Source: JAJQBJ01 sp964387095 (GTDB taxonomy: Bacteria > Bacillota > Clostridia > Oscillospirales > Oscillospiraceae). Taken from it: 9,509 nucleotides of DNA. The position numbers were made by a program, and so were the translations under genes. The DNA is taken from positions 1 to 9,509 of the forward strand of contig CAYLVH010000073.1 in the NCBI GenBank assembly GCA_964387095.1, written 5' to 3'. The notes under the pieces were generated by a model. That model searched no databases, was not told the origin of the DNA, and saw only the letters and a program-made list of their open reading frames with translations. Below, piece after piece: positions 1 through 7,805 of this stretch; positions within the stretch are counted from its first letter, which is position 1, and each line of letters begins with the position of its first letter.

Positions 1-56
1 CACTTTGTTCAGCTTTGTTGCAAAAATTGATTTCCGTGCAGAATAACATAAAACGC

Positions 57-85
57 TTGTACTTTACGGAGGGATTTGATATAAT
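57..85 (+). promoter_or_regulatory. Sigma-A type promoter of the gdpP operon (extended -10)
   Basis: A -35 box TTGTAC at 57-62 is followed by a 17-base spacer and a perfect -10 box TATAAT at 80-85. A TG at 77-78 gives an extended -10 (TGATATAAT). Transcription should start near position 92, leaving a leader of about 60 bases before the gdpP start at 153. A second TATAAT lies at 94-99 but has no acceptable -35 at the right distance, so I treat it as part of the initiation region. ATGCGCAT at 108-115 is an 8-base palindrome just downstream and could be an operator or chance. No other promoter is obvious before ftsH ends, so this probably drives the whole rightward operon. Positions 1-56 show nothing else I recognise. 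Confidence 0.8.
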
Positions 86-152
86 AAAATCTCTATAATG
101 TGAAATTATGCGCATGCTCAGATAGAGAAAAGAGAAATGGGGGAACAGGTCC

Positions 153-2153
153 ATGAGACGAAAAAAAAGCAAGCTCACCAGCCTGCTGGAGCCAAGGATG
201 CAGTCCTGCTTTGTGTGCCTGGTTTTGTTTTCTCTGGTGACCTTCTGGTTTCAGCGCTATATCGGCATCGCGGAGCTGGTGATCGTCCTGCTTTTGTGGG
301 CCAATCACCTGAGGACCCGGGGCATTCGCCGGAAGGAGATTGAGCGCTACATTCAGAATACCTCCTCCAATATGGACACCGCCTCCAAGGATACCATGTT
401 AAACGCGCCGATCCCCATGGTGATTTTCCGGCCAGAGAGCGATGAGATCGTCTGGAACAACGAACCTTTTAATCAGATCACGGGACAGAGCGAGCGGGCC
501 TTTGACGCCAAGCTGGAGAGCGTGGTGCCGGGCTTCCACTACCAATGGCTGCTGGAGGGGAAAAAGGAGAATCCCGATGAGGTGGAGTATGGCGACAAGC
601 GCTATCAGGTTTATGGCCATATTGTCCGCACCGGAAAGGATGGGGCCTCCAGCGTGCTGCTGGCGACCACCTACTGGGTGGATATTACTGAGTTCTCCCA
701 GCTGAAAAAACAGTATGCCATCACCCGCCCGGTGGCGGCGATCATCGCCCTGGATAATTATGAAGAGCTCTTTAAAGGAGTCACCGATAACGCGAAATCC
801 ACCCTGCTGATTGATATTGACGAAAAGATCAACAAGTGGGCGGAACCCGCCCGGGGGATGCTGTGCAAGTATGACCGGGACCGTTATATTTTTATCTTTT
901 CCGAGGAGCATATGAACCGCTTCCTGAAGGAGAAATTTTCGGTGCAGGCGGACGTCCGCCAGGTGGTCAGCCCCAATAGCATCAACGCCACCCTGTCCCT
1001 GGGGATTGGCCGGGACGCGGGCAGCTACAGCGAGCTGTATCAGTTTGCCAGCCAAGCCCTGGAGATGGCCCTTTCCCGGGGCGGCGACCAGACGGTTATC
1101 AAGAACCGCTTCAATTTTGAGTTCTATGGGGGCAGGAACCGGGAGACCGAGCACCATACCGAGGTCAAGAGCCGGGTTATGGCCAGCGCCCTGGGGGAGC
1201 TGATCGCCGGCGCCTCCACGGTGTTTGTGGTGGGGCACAAGAACTCGGATCTGGACGCGCTGGGCGCGGCCACGGGCATCTGCGCCATCGCCAGAAAGAA
1301 GGAAGTCCCCGCCTATATTATCCGGGACACCGAGGGTGCCCCCAGCGAGCCCTTGCGCCGCCGGCTGATCTCTCATCCCCTGTATAAGGACGCCTTTATC
1401 AGCACCCAGGACGCCCTGGTGGATGTGGATGCCAATTCCGTCCTTGTGGTGGTGGACACCAACCGGCCTGAAATGGTGCTGGCCCCTGAGCTGCTGGAAT
1501 CCTGCACCAAGGTGGCGGTCATCGACCACCACCGCCGTGCGGCCACTTATATCGACAACGCCGTCCTGAATTTCCATGAGCCGTCGGCGTCCTCCGCCTG
1601 TGAGCTGGTGGCGGAGCTGATGGGCTACCTGCTGGAGCCCCGGGACGTGCTGCGCTGTGAGGCGGAGTCCCTGCTGGCTGGCATTGTGCTGGACACCAAG
1701 AATTTCACCATGCGCACCAGCGGACGCACCTTTGAGGCGGCGGCCTATCTCCGTCGGCTGGGGGCCGATACCGCCGATGTGAAAAAGCTGTTCCAGAACG
1801 ACCTGTCGGGGACGGTAGCCCGGTATGCCATCATCCGGGAGGCCAGGATGTACCGGGAAAATATCGCCCTTGCTGTGGTCACCGGCCAGTGCAGCCGGGT
1901 GGTGGCCGCCCAGGCGGCGGACGAGCTTATGAATATCACCGGGGTGGAGGCCTCCTTCGTCCTGTTTTCGGACGGCCAGCGGGCTGTCATCTCCGGCCGA
2001 TCAATGGGCAGTGTCAATGTCCAGGTGATCCTGGAGGAGTTGGGCGGCGGCGGGAATGCCATGATCGCAGGGGCGCAGTTGCCGGACACCACCCTGGAGG
2101 AGGCTGAGGAGCGGCTGGAAAAGGCCATTGACCACTATGTTGAAGATGGCTGA
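153..2153 (+). CDS. gdpP: GdpP-type cyclic-di-AMP phosphodiesterase (PAS, degenerate GGDEF, DHH/DHHA1)
   Basis: A membrane-anchored phosphodiesterase expected to hydrolyse c-di-AMP to pApA, controlling potassium/osmotic homeostasis, wall stress and beta-lactam tolerance. At 666 aa it matches the family (about 655-670). Residues 1-17 are basic. Two membrane helices follow at about 18-34 and 37-52, then a PAS-like domain (about 80-155). A GGDEF-like domain (about 195-315) has its signature degraded to DRDRY (241-245), as usual in GdpP. The DHH domain (about 345-515) shows GHKNSDLDALG (361-371), VVDTNRP (433-439), DHH (458-460) and IVLDTKNF (511-518), giving likely metal ligands H362, D366, D368, D435, H459 and D514. 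The C-terminal DHHA1 domain ends in GGGGN (631-635), where His is normal. The ATG at 153 is chosen for GGGGGA at 139-144, 8 bases upstream, and the basic N-terminus before the first helix. First gene of the operon, 48 bases before rplI. In B. subtilis (p)ppGpp inhibits this enzyme. Confidence 0.96.
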   Translation: MRRKKSKLTSLLEPRMQSCFVCLVLFSLVTFWFQRYIGIAELVIVLLLWANHLRTRGIRRKEIERYIQNTSSNMDTASKDTMLNAPIPMVIFRPESDEIVWNNEPFNQITGQSERAFDAKLESVVPGFHYQWLLEGKKENPDEVEYGDKRYQVYGHIVRTGKDGASSVLLATTYWVDITEFSQLKKQYAITRPVAAIIALDNYEELFKGVTDNAKSTLLIDIDEKINKWAEPARGMLCKYDRDRYIFIFSEEHMNRFLKEKFSVQADVRQVVSPNSINATLSLGIGRDAGSYSELYQFASQALEMALSRGGDQTVIKNRFNFEFYGGRNRETEHHTEVKSRVMASALGELIAGASTVFVVGHKNSDLDALGAATGICAIARKKEVPAYIIRDTEGAPSEPLRRRLISHPLYKDAFISTQDALVDVDANSVLVVVDTNRPEMVLAPELLESCTKVAVIDHHRRAATYIDNAVLNFHEPSASSACELVAELMGYLLEPRDVLRCEAESLLAGIVLDTKNFTMRTSGRTFEAAAYLRRLGADTADVKKLFQNDLSGTVARYAIIREARMYRENIALAVVTGQCSRVVAAQAADELMNITGVEASFVLFSDGQRAVISGRSMGSVNVQVILEELGGGGNAMIAGAQLPDTTLEEAEERLEKAIDHYVEDG

Positions 2154-2201
2154 TAAAAGGCCAAACGGGCGAGTTGCCCTAGAATATATGGAGGTTTCAT
2201 T

Positions 2202-2645
2202 ATGAAAGTTATTTTACAGAAGGACGTAAAGGGCCAAGGCAAAAAGGGCCAGTTGGTGGAGGTTTCTGACGGATACGCGCGGAATTTTTTGCTGCCCCGG
2301 GGGCTGGCGCAGCTTGCCACCGCTGATAATGTGAATACCATGCAGATGAAGGAGAAGGCAAAGCGGGAGCAGGAGGCCCGGGAGCGGGCGGAAGCCGTGG
2401 CCCTGTCCAAGAAGATGTCCGAGTTCCTGGTGAAGATCCCCGCCAAGGCGGGGACCGGCGGCCGTCTGTTCGGTTCGGTTACCACCAAGGAGATCTCCGA
2501 CCAGCTGAAAAAGCAATATGGGGTGGATCTGCCCAAGGCGAAGATGCAGGTGGACCCCATTAAGTCCTTCGGCACCTACGAGGTAAAGTGCAAGCTGGGC
2601 TATGAGGTCACCGGCACCTTAAAGGTTATGGTGGTGGAGAACTGA
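2202..2645 (+). CDS. rplI: 50S ribosomal protein bL9
   Basis: bL9 of the large ribosomal subunit, an elongated protein that binds 23S rRNA near the L1 stalk and helps maintain reading-frame fidelity. The 147 aa length is standard. The N-terminal rRNA-binding domain (about 1-50) carries the family signature GQGKKGQLVEVSDGYARNFL (11-30) followed by LPRG. A charged Lys/Glu/Arg-rich helix (about 48-75) links to the C-terminal domain (about 82-147), which has AGTGGRLFGSVT (83-94) and the IKSFGTYEV segment (120-128). The start has a strong site, GGAGG at 2190-2194, 7 bases upstream. It lies between gdpP and dnaB, the conserved Firmicutes order. I see nothing abnormal in it. Confidence 0.98.
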   Translation: MKVILQKDVKGQGKKGQLVEVSDGYARNFLLPRGLAQLATADNVNTMQMKEKAKREQEARERAEAVALSKKMSEFLVKIPAKAGTGGRLFGSVTTKEISDQLKKQYGVDLPKAKMQVDPIKSFGTYEVKCKLGYEVTGTLKVMVVEN

Positions 2646-2681
2646 CGCCCGCCCGGAAATAGACAGGAGAGGAGAGAGAAC

Positions 2682-4031
2682 ATGGACGAGGAATTGCTGG
2701 CCCGGTCAATGCCCCACAGCACAGAGGCGGAGCAAGCCGTTCTGGGGGCAATGCTGATTGACGCCCGGTGTATTCCCGATGTCATTGAAAAGCTGAAGCC
2801 GGATGACTTTTATCTGAAACAGAATCGGGACATCTATGCCACGATTCTGACCATGTTTGCCAATTCCCAGTCCATTGACCCCGTGACCGTTCTGGATCAT
2901 ATGCGTCAGGACGGCGTGTATGATGAGAATACCTCCCGCGGCTACATCATGCAGCTCATGGAGGTCACCCCCACTTCTGCCAACGTGATGGAGTATGTGG
3001 AGATTGTCCTGGATAAGTCCCTGCTGCGCCGGGTGGCCCAGACCGCCGGGGATATTACGGCAGCGGTGACTGAGGGCAGCAACACGGGAAAGAACGTGCT
3101 GGAGCTGGCCGAGCAGCGGATCTATTCCATTCGCCAGGGCCGGGACACCCAGGGGCTGACCCACATCTCCCAGGCAGTGCTGGACGTGTTTGACCGGCTG
3201 GCCGAGCTGTCCGACCAGGGCAGCGAGATTCCCGGCCTGTCCACCGGTTTGCCAGACCTGGACAAAACCATCTCCGGCCTGAATAAATCCGACCTAATTC
3301 TGCTGGCAGCCCGGCCCGGCATGGGCAAGACCTCCATGGCCTTGAATATCCTGCTGAAGGCGGGGAAGCATTCCGGCAAGACGGCGGTATTCTTCTCCTT
3401 GGAAATGAGTCGGGAACAGCTGGCCATGCGCCTGCTGTCCAACGAGGCGTTTGTGGACAACAAGAAGCTGGTGATGGGCAACCTGAATGATGACGACTGG
3501 GTGAAGATTGCTGACGCCTCCGAGGTGCTGAATATGTCCAACATCCTGATCGACGACAACCCCTCCCTGTCCGTGGCGGACATGAACGCGAAATGCCGCC
3601 GGGTGGAGAATTTGGGCCTGGTGGTCATCGACTACCTACAGCTGATGACCTCCGCCGGGGGAAAGAATAATTATGCCAGCGAGAGCCGCCAGCAGGTGGT
3701 CAGCGATATCTCCCGTTCCCTGAAGATCATGGCAAAGGATCTGAATGTGCCGGTGCTCTGTCTGTCTCAGCTGTCCCGTGCCAACGAGAGCCGCCAGGAC
3801 AAGCGCCCCATGCTCAGCGACCTGCGGGAATCCGGTGCAATCGAGCAGGATGCTGATATTGTCATGTTCCTCTATCGTGAGGACTATTACAAAGAGACCG
3901 AGGAAAACCACAATCGGGCCGAGTGCATCGTGGCAAAGAACCGCCACGGCGAGACCGGGACGGTGCATCTGCAATGGCTGCCGGAGTTTACCACCTTCTC
4001 CAGCCTGGATACCTACCATGCGGAGCGCTGA
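2682..4031 (+). CDS. dnaB: Replicative DNA helicase DnaB (DnaC in Bacillus nomenclature)
   Basis: The hexameric ring helicase that unwinds DNA 5' to 3' at the replication fork and interacts with DnaG primase and the loader. At 449 aa it has full family length, with no sign of an intein. The N-terminal helical domain (about 8-110) opens with PHSTEAEQAVLGAML (11-25). A linker leads to the RecA-like ATPase (about 185-445). Visible motifs are Walker A in AARPGMGKTS (209-218), ATPase Glu in FFSLEMS (237-243), Walker B LVVIDYLQL (313-321), SQLSRANESR (362-371), the DNA-binding/H4 stretch SDLRESGAIEQDADIVMFL (379-397) and the KNRHGETG arginine-finger segment (419-426). The start has AGGAGAGGAG ending 7 bases upstream. 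The last 14 bases overlap the tilS start, suggesting translational coupling. Confidence 0.98.
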   Translation: MDEELLARSMPHSTEAEQAVLGAMLIDARCIPDVIEKLKPDDFYLKQNRDIYATILTMFANSQSIDPVTVLDHMRQDGVYDENTSRGYIMQLMEVTPTSANVMEYVEIVLDKSLLRRVAQTAGDITAAVTEGSNTGKNVLELAEQRIYSIRQGRDTQGLTHISQAVLDVFDRLAELSDQGSEIPGLSTGLPDLDKTISGLNKSDLILLAARPGMGKTSMALNILLKAGKHSGKTAVFFSLEMSREQLAMRLLSNEAFVDNKKLVMGNLNDDDWVKIADASEVLNMSNILIDDNPSLSVADMNAKCRRVENLGLVVIDYLQLMTSAGGKNNYASESRQQVVSDISRSLKIMAKDLNVPVLCLSQLSRANESRQDKRPMLSDLRESGAIEQDADIVMFLYREDYYKETEENHNRAECIVAKNRHGETGTVHLQWLPEFTTFSSLDTYHAER

Positions 4032-5397
4032 CCGCCTGGAAGGGCGGGTGCTGACCTTTTGCCAGAGTGAAGGGCTGCTGCCTCAGGGCGGTACGGTGTT
4101 GGCTGCGGTGTCTGGCGGCGCAGATTCCATGTGTCTGCTGGCCCTGCTGGATCAATTCTCCCGGCGGCTGGGTTTTTCCCTGGCTGTGGCCCATTATAAC
4201 CACTGCCTCAGGGGGGCGGAAGCGGACCGGGACGAGGGGTTCGTCCGGGATTATTGCGCCGGGAAGGGGATCCCCTGCTACTGCGGCCGGGGCGATGTGG
4301 CCGGAAGGGCGGAAGCCCTTGGGCGGGGCATCGAGGAAACCGCCCGGGCCATGCGGTATGAGTTTCTGGAGGAGACTGCGGACCGGATTTGTGCGGACCG
4401 GATTGCCACTGCCCACAATGGGGAGGATCAGGCGGAGACACTGCTTCTCCATCTGGCGCGGGGCAGCGGCCTACAGGGCCTGACTGGTATGGCGCCCAGG
4501 CGGGGGAAGCTGATCCGCCCCCTGCTGGAAACCGGCCGGGGGGAGATCCTGGCCTATAACGAGGAAAACGCCATCCCCCATGTGGAGGATGGGAGCAATA
4601 CAGATATCAAGTACAGCCGGAATTACCTGCGGCATCAAGTGCTTCCCCTGCTCAAACGCTTAAATCCCAATGTCATAGAGGCAATGGGGCGCACGGCGGA
4701 GACCCTGCGGCGGGACAACGACCTGCTGAGGCGTCAGACGGAGGAAGCCCTGCTTCCGGTGCTGCGGAAGACCCGGGAGGGGGTTTCCGTCCCAGCGCCG
4801 GCGCTGACCCAGCTACCGGAGGCGCTAAAGCCCCGGGGGGTGCAGCTTCTCCTGGAGCAGCTGGAGGGGGACGTGATCCTCTCCGCTGTCCACCGTCAGG
4901 CGGTGCTGGATTTGGCGGCCGGCGGCAATCCCTCTGGCCAGGTGCCGTTGCCCCAGGGGCTGCTGGCCCGGCGTCGCTACGAGCTGCTGATCCTGTCCCA
5001 TCAGATGCAGGAGGGGGAGAGAGAACCGGAGGCTTGGTTATCCCTCCCTGGCAGGCTGGAGTGGCGGGGACAGCTGATTACCGCCGAAGCCGCAGTCTAT
5101 CAGGGGGAGAGTCAGGAGAGATTCAGCTTCTGGCTGAAGCTGGATGGGAACCGGCTTCTGGTTCGGGCCCGCCGGACCGGGGATGAATTCACACCGGTGG
5201 GGCGCAGAAGGAAGAGCCTGAAGCGCTGGCTGATTCAGGAGAAAATCCCCCGCCAGAGCCGGGATTCCATCCCGGTGTTGGAACAAGACGGAACCATTTG
5301 CGGCGTTCCTGGCTTGGGTGCGGACTGTTCCGCCCACCCCAGCCCTGGGGAGGCTGCCTGGCATATCGTAACAACAGAAAAGAGAAAGGATCTATAA
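4018..5397 (+). CDS. tilS: tRNA(Ile)-lysidine synthetase TilS
   Basis: An ATP-dependent enzyme that converts C34 of the CAU-anticodon tRNA-Ile to lysidine, switching decoding from AUG to AUA; essential in most bacteria. From the ATG at 4018 it is 459 aa, a full-length family size. The N-terminal PP-loop ATPase has SGGADS (32-37), HYNHCLRG (59-66) and AHNGEDQAET (132-141). The RNY segment DGSNTDIKYSRNYLR (191-205) and a middle substrate-binding region follow, then a TilS_C domain (about 370-435) with LKRWLIQEKIPRQSRDSIPV (401-420). The frame stays open upstream into dnaB to 3745, but that extension is unlike TilS. The chosen ATG overlaps dnaB by 14 bases and has only a weak Shine-Dalgarno, so coupling to dnaB is likely. 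GTG at 4048 is an alternative start. The stop is 2 bases before the hpt ATG. Confidence 0.95.
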   Translation: MRSADRLEGRVLTFCQSEGLLPQGGTVLAAVSGGADSMCLLALLDQFSRRLGFSLAVAHYNHCLRGAEADRDEGFVRDYCAGKGIPCYCGRGDVAGRAEALGRGIEETARAMRYEFLEETADRICADRIATAHNGEDQAETLLLHLARGSGLQGLTGMAPRRGKLIRPLLETGRGEILAYNEENAIPHVEDGSNTDIKYSRNYLRHQVLPLLKRLNPNVIEAMGRTAETLRRDNDLLRRQTEEALLPVLRKTREGVSVPAPALTQLPEALKPRGVQLLLEQLEGDVILSAVHRQAVLDLAAGGNPSGQVPLPQGLLARRRYELLILSHQMQEGEREPEAWLSLPGRLEWRGQLITAEAAVYQGESQERFSFWLKLDGNRLLVRARRTGDEFTPVGRRRKSLKRWLIQEKIPRQSRDSIPVLEQDGTICGVPGLGADCSAHPSPGEAAWHIVTTEKRKDL

Positions 5398-5399
5398 CC

Positions 5400-5951
5400 A
5401 TGTCAGAACTGATTAACGATGTAGAAGAGATATTCTTCACGGAGGAGGAGCTGGACCGGCGTGTCAGCGAGCTTGCGGAGGAGATCAACCGGGATTACGC
5501 CGGGAAGGAAGTGCTGCTGGTCAGCGTCCTGAGAGGCTCCTTCGTGTTCATGGCAGATCTGGTGCGCAAGATCAAAGTGCCCTGTATGGTGGATTTCATG
5601 GCCTGCTCCTCCTACGGCAGCGGAACCAGCTCCTCCGGTCAGGTCAAGGTGACCAAGGACCTGAGCCAGAGCATTGAGGATATGCATGTGCTGGTGGTGG
5701 AGGATATTTTGGACTCCGGGCGGACCCTGAGCTACCTGCTGAAGCTGCTGGAGGCCCGCAAGCCCGCCTCCATCCGCCTCTGTACTCTGCTGGATAAGCC
5801 CGAACGCCGGGTGGTGCCGGTGCATGTGGACTACACGGGCTTCACCATTCCGGATGCTTTTATTGTGGGCTACGGCCTGGACTATGCCGAGCGTTACCGC
5901 AACCTGCCCTACATCGGCGTTCTGAAACCCTCGATTTACGAAAAACATTAA
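5400..5951 (+). CDS. hpt: Hypoxanthine (guanine) phosphoribosyltransferase
   Basis: A cytoplasmic purine salvage enzyme that joins hypoxanthine or guanine to PRPP to give IMP or GMP. It is 183 aa, typical of bacterial HPRT. Visible are VLLVSVLRGSFVFMADL (38-54, containing the PPi-loop residues LRG), the flexible-loop region SSYGSGTSSSG (70-80), the PRPP-binding loop VVEDILDSGRTL (99-110), the base-binding end VDYTGFTIPDAFIVGYGLDY (143-162) and RNLPYIGVLKP (167-177). The frame is open upstream to an ATG at 5298, but the extension lies inside tilS and does not resemble HPRT. ATG 5400 has AAAGGA (5385-5390) 9 bases upstream. In Firmicutes HPRT is a known (p)ppGpp-inhibited enzyme. In B. subtilis TilS and HprT have been reported to act together on ftsH expression; whether that holds here is unknown. 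Confidence 0.96.
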   Translation: MSELINDVEEIFFTEEELDRRVSELAEEINRDYAGKEVLLVSVLRGSFVFMADLVRKIKVPCMVDFMACSSYGSGTSSSGQVKVTKDLSQSIEDMHVLVVEDILDSGRTLSYLLKLLEARKPASIRLCTLLDKPERRVVPVHVDYTGFTIPDAFIVGYGLDYAERYRNLPYIGVLKPSIYEKH

Positions 5952-5952
5952 C

Positions 5953-5970
5953 ATGAAGGAAGTGTTCTGA
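5953..5970 (+). other. Five-codon mini-ORF between hpt and the ftsH TTG start
   Basis: ATG AAG GAA GTG TTC TGA begins one base after the hpt stop codon (TAA C ATG) and ends on the base before the ftsH TTG, in the same frame as ftsH. It contains the AAGGA that serves as the ftsH Shine-Dalgarno site. Ribosomes ending hpt could reinitiate here and then at TTG, or the mini-ORF could be chance. The sequence shows the arrangement; any regulatory role is inference. Confidence 0.3.
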
Positions 5971-7800
5971 TTGAAACAAAACCCCGGCAGCCGCACTCTT
6001 TCCTGCCTGCTTTTGGTGTTGGCGGCGATCTGCCTGATTTTTTGGATCTATTCCGCCGTGCAGACCGCCAATGCCCCCAGTTACAGCCAGGTGCGCCAGT
6101 TGTTTGAAGAAGCGCTGGTTGAGGAGTTCAGCATTACAAACCACTCCATTACCCTGGTTCTGAATACTGAACTTGACGGAGAAACCAGCATAACTGGCAC
6201 CATCCCCTCTGTGGATATCTTCTATCAGGATTTGCACGAGCTGGTGGAGGCCCAGTATGAGGCGGGCATTATCACTCAGTATGACTACGGCACCGGAGAT
6301 GAAACGGGCTGGTGGGTCTATTGGGCGCCTGCCCTGGTGGTTGGCGCAATCCTGCTTCTGGTGATCTGGATGATGATGGCTCGCCAGGCCCAGGCTGGGG
6401 GCATCGACCGCCAGAATCAGTTCAGCAAGGCCAAGACCGTAGACGGTTCCAAGGGGGAGCCGGTGACCTTTGCCGATGTGGCAGGGGCCGATGAGGAGAA
6501 GGCTGAGCTGCAAGAGATCGTGGATTTCCTGCGCAACCCCCAAAAATTTGTCAATCTGGGCGCCCATATTCCCAAGGGCGTTCTGTTGGTAGGCCCTCCG
6601 GGCACCGGCAAGACTCTGCTGGCCAAGGCCGTGGCAGGAGAGGCCGGCGTGCAATTTCTGTCTATATCTGGCTCTGACTTCGTGGAGCTGTATGTAGGCG
6701 TTGGCGCGTCCCGCGTCCGGGACCTGTTTGAGCAGGCCAAGAAGAGTGCCCCCTCCATTGTGTTTATCGACGAGATCGACGCCGTGGGCCGCCAGCGGGG
6801 AACCGGCTTGGGCGGCGGACATGACGAACGGGAGCAAACTCTGAACCAGCTGCTGGTGGAGATGGACGGCTTCTCCGGCAACAGCGGCGTCATTGTCATG
6901 GCGGCCACCAACCGGAAGGACATTCTGGACCCCGCCCTGCTGCGCCCTGGCCGCTTTGACCGCCAGGTCTATGTGGGCCTGCCGGATATCAAGGGCCGGG
7001 AGGAGATTTTGAAGGTCCATTCCCGCAACAAGCCCTTAGCTGACGACGTCAGCCTGTCCCAGACCGCCCGGGCCACCGGGGGGTTCTCCGGCGCGGACCT
7101 GGAAAACCTGATGAATGAGGCGGCCCTGCTGGCCGCCCGGAAGGATCAGCCCTTCATCCGCAACGATGACCTCCATGAGGCCATGCTGAAGGTCATCGCC
7201 GGCCCGGAGAAGCGCAGCCATGTGGTGACAGAGCACGCCCGGAAGCTCACCGCCTACCATGAGGCGGGCCACGCCGTGACCATACATGCGTTGGAGCATC
7301 ACGACCCGGTGCATCAGATCACCATCGTGCCCCGGGGCAATACGGGGGGCATGACCATTGCCTTGCCCACAGATGACCACTCCTTCCAATCCAAGAGTGA
7401 GCTTTTTGAGTATATCGTAGGCTGCTTAGGAGGCCGCGTGGCTGAGGAGCTGGCCATGGAGGACATTTCCACCGGCGCCTCCGGCGACTTCCAGCAGGCC
7501 ACTCGGGTGGCACACGCCATGGTAACCCGTTATGGGATGAGTGAAAAGCTGGGGACTGTGGTATTTGATAGCGGCCATGATGAGGTCTTCATTGGCCGCA
7601 GTATGGGCCAGAATCGCGGCTATTCCCAGGAGATTGCCGCAGAAATTGACCGGGAGGTCAGGCGCATCATGGATGAGGCCTATGCTAAATGCAAGGCCAT
7701 TCTTCAGAGGGATATTGACAAGCTGGAGACTGTGGCACAGTTCCTGTTGGAATATGAGACCATGAACGCTGATGAATTTGAGGCTGTCTATCAGAGTTGA
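5971..7800 (+). CDS. ftsH: ATP-dependent membrane zinc metalloprotease FtsH
   Basis: A hexameric AAA+ protease of the cytoplasmic membrane that degrades misassembled membrane proteins and selected regulators. It is 609 aa, a normal length with a short C-terminal tail. It has a first membrane helix (about 9-30), an extracellular FtsH_ext domain (about 31-113), a second helix (about 115-136), then the AAA module: Walker A GPPGTGKT (208-215), pore segment VELYVGVG (238-245), Walker B VFIDEID (264-270) and the second region of homology with RPGRFDR (325-331). The peptidase domain has HEAGH (430-434) and TGASGDFQQAT (501-511), with D506 the likely third zinc ligand. The start is TTG 5971, with AAGGA (5956-5960) 10 bases upstream. 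An in-frame TGA at 5968-5970 touches it, so no upstream start can be used without recoding. Tyr241 replaces the common pore Phe. Last gene of the operon. Confidence 0.96.
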   Translation: MKQNPGSRTLSCLLLVLAAICLIFWIYSAVQTANAPSYSQVRQLFEEALVEEFSITNHSITLVLNTELDGETSITGTIPSVDIFYQDLHELVEAQYEAGIITQYDYGTGDETGWWVYWAPALVVGAILLLVIWMMMARQAQAGGIDRQNQFSKAKTVDGSKGEPVTFADVAGADEEKAELQEIVDFLRNPQKFVNLGAHIPKGVLLVGPPGTGKTLLAKAVAGEAGVQFLSISGSDFVELYVGVGASRVRDLFEQAKKSAPSIVFIDEIDAVGRQRGTGLGGGHDEREQTLNQLLVEMDGFSGNSGVIVMAATNRKDILDPALLRPGRFDRQVYVGLPDIKGREEILKVHSRNKPLADDVSLSQTARATGGFSGADLENLMNEAALLAARKDQPFIRNDDLHEAMLKVIAGPEKRSHVVTEHARKLTAYHEAGHAVTIHALEHHDPVHQITIVPRGNTGGMTIALPTDDHSFQSKSELFEYIVGCLGGRVAEELAMEDISTGASGDFQQATRVAHAMVTRYGMSEKLGTVVFDSGHDEVFIGRSMGQNRGYSQEIAAEIDREVRRIMDEAYAKCKAILQRDIDKLETVAQFLLEYETMNADEFEAVYQS

Positions 7801-7805
7801 GGCCT

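Noticed and set aside
399..1577. Long minus-strand open frame (392 codons) opposite gdpP
   Set aside because: It is antisense to a fully convincing GdpP, contains no recognisable domain, and is the kind of stop-free shadow that GC-rich codon usage produces.
2167..2179. GGGC/GCCC hairpin between gdpP and rplI, considered as a terminator or attenuator
   Set aside because: Only 4 bp with no U-run; too weak to call, and operon continuity is expected here.
3745..4017. Upstream extension of the tilS frame into dnaB
   Set aside because: The added 91 residues are an out-of-frame reading of conserved DnaB sequence and do not resemble TilS; TilS homologues begin shortly before the SGG motif.
5298..5399. 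Upstream extension of the hpt frame into tilS
   Set aside because: It reads the conserved end of tilS out of frame; ATG 5400 has a good ribosome site and gives normal HPRT length.
5860..7020. Long minus-strand open frame (386 codons) opposite hpt and ftsH
   Set aside because: Composition is low-complexity Gln/His/Gly/Leu-rich, typical of the complement of GC-rich genes; no motif, and it overlaps two certain genes.
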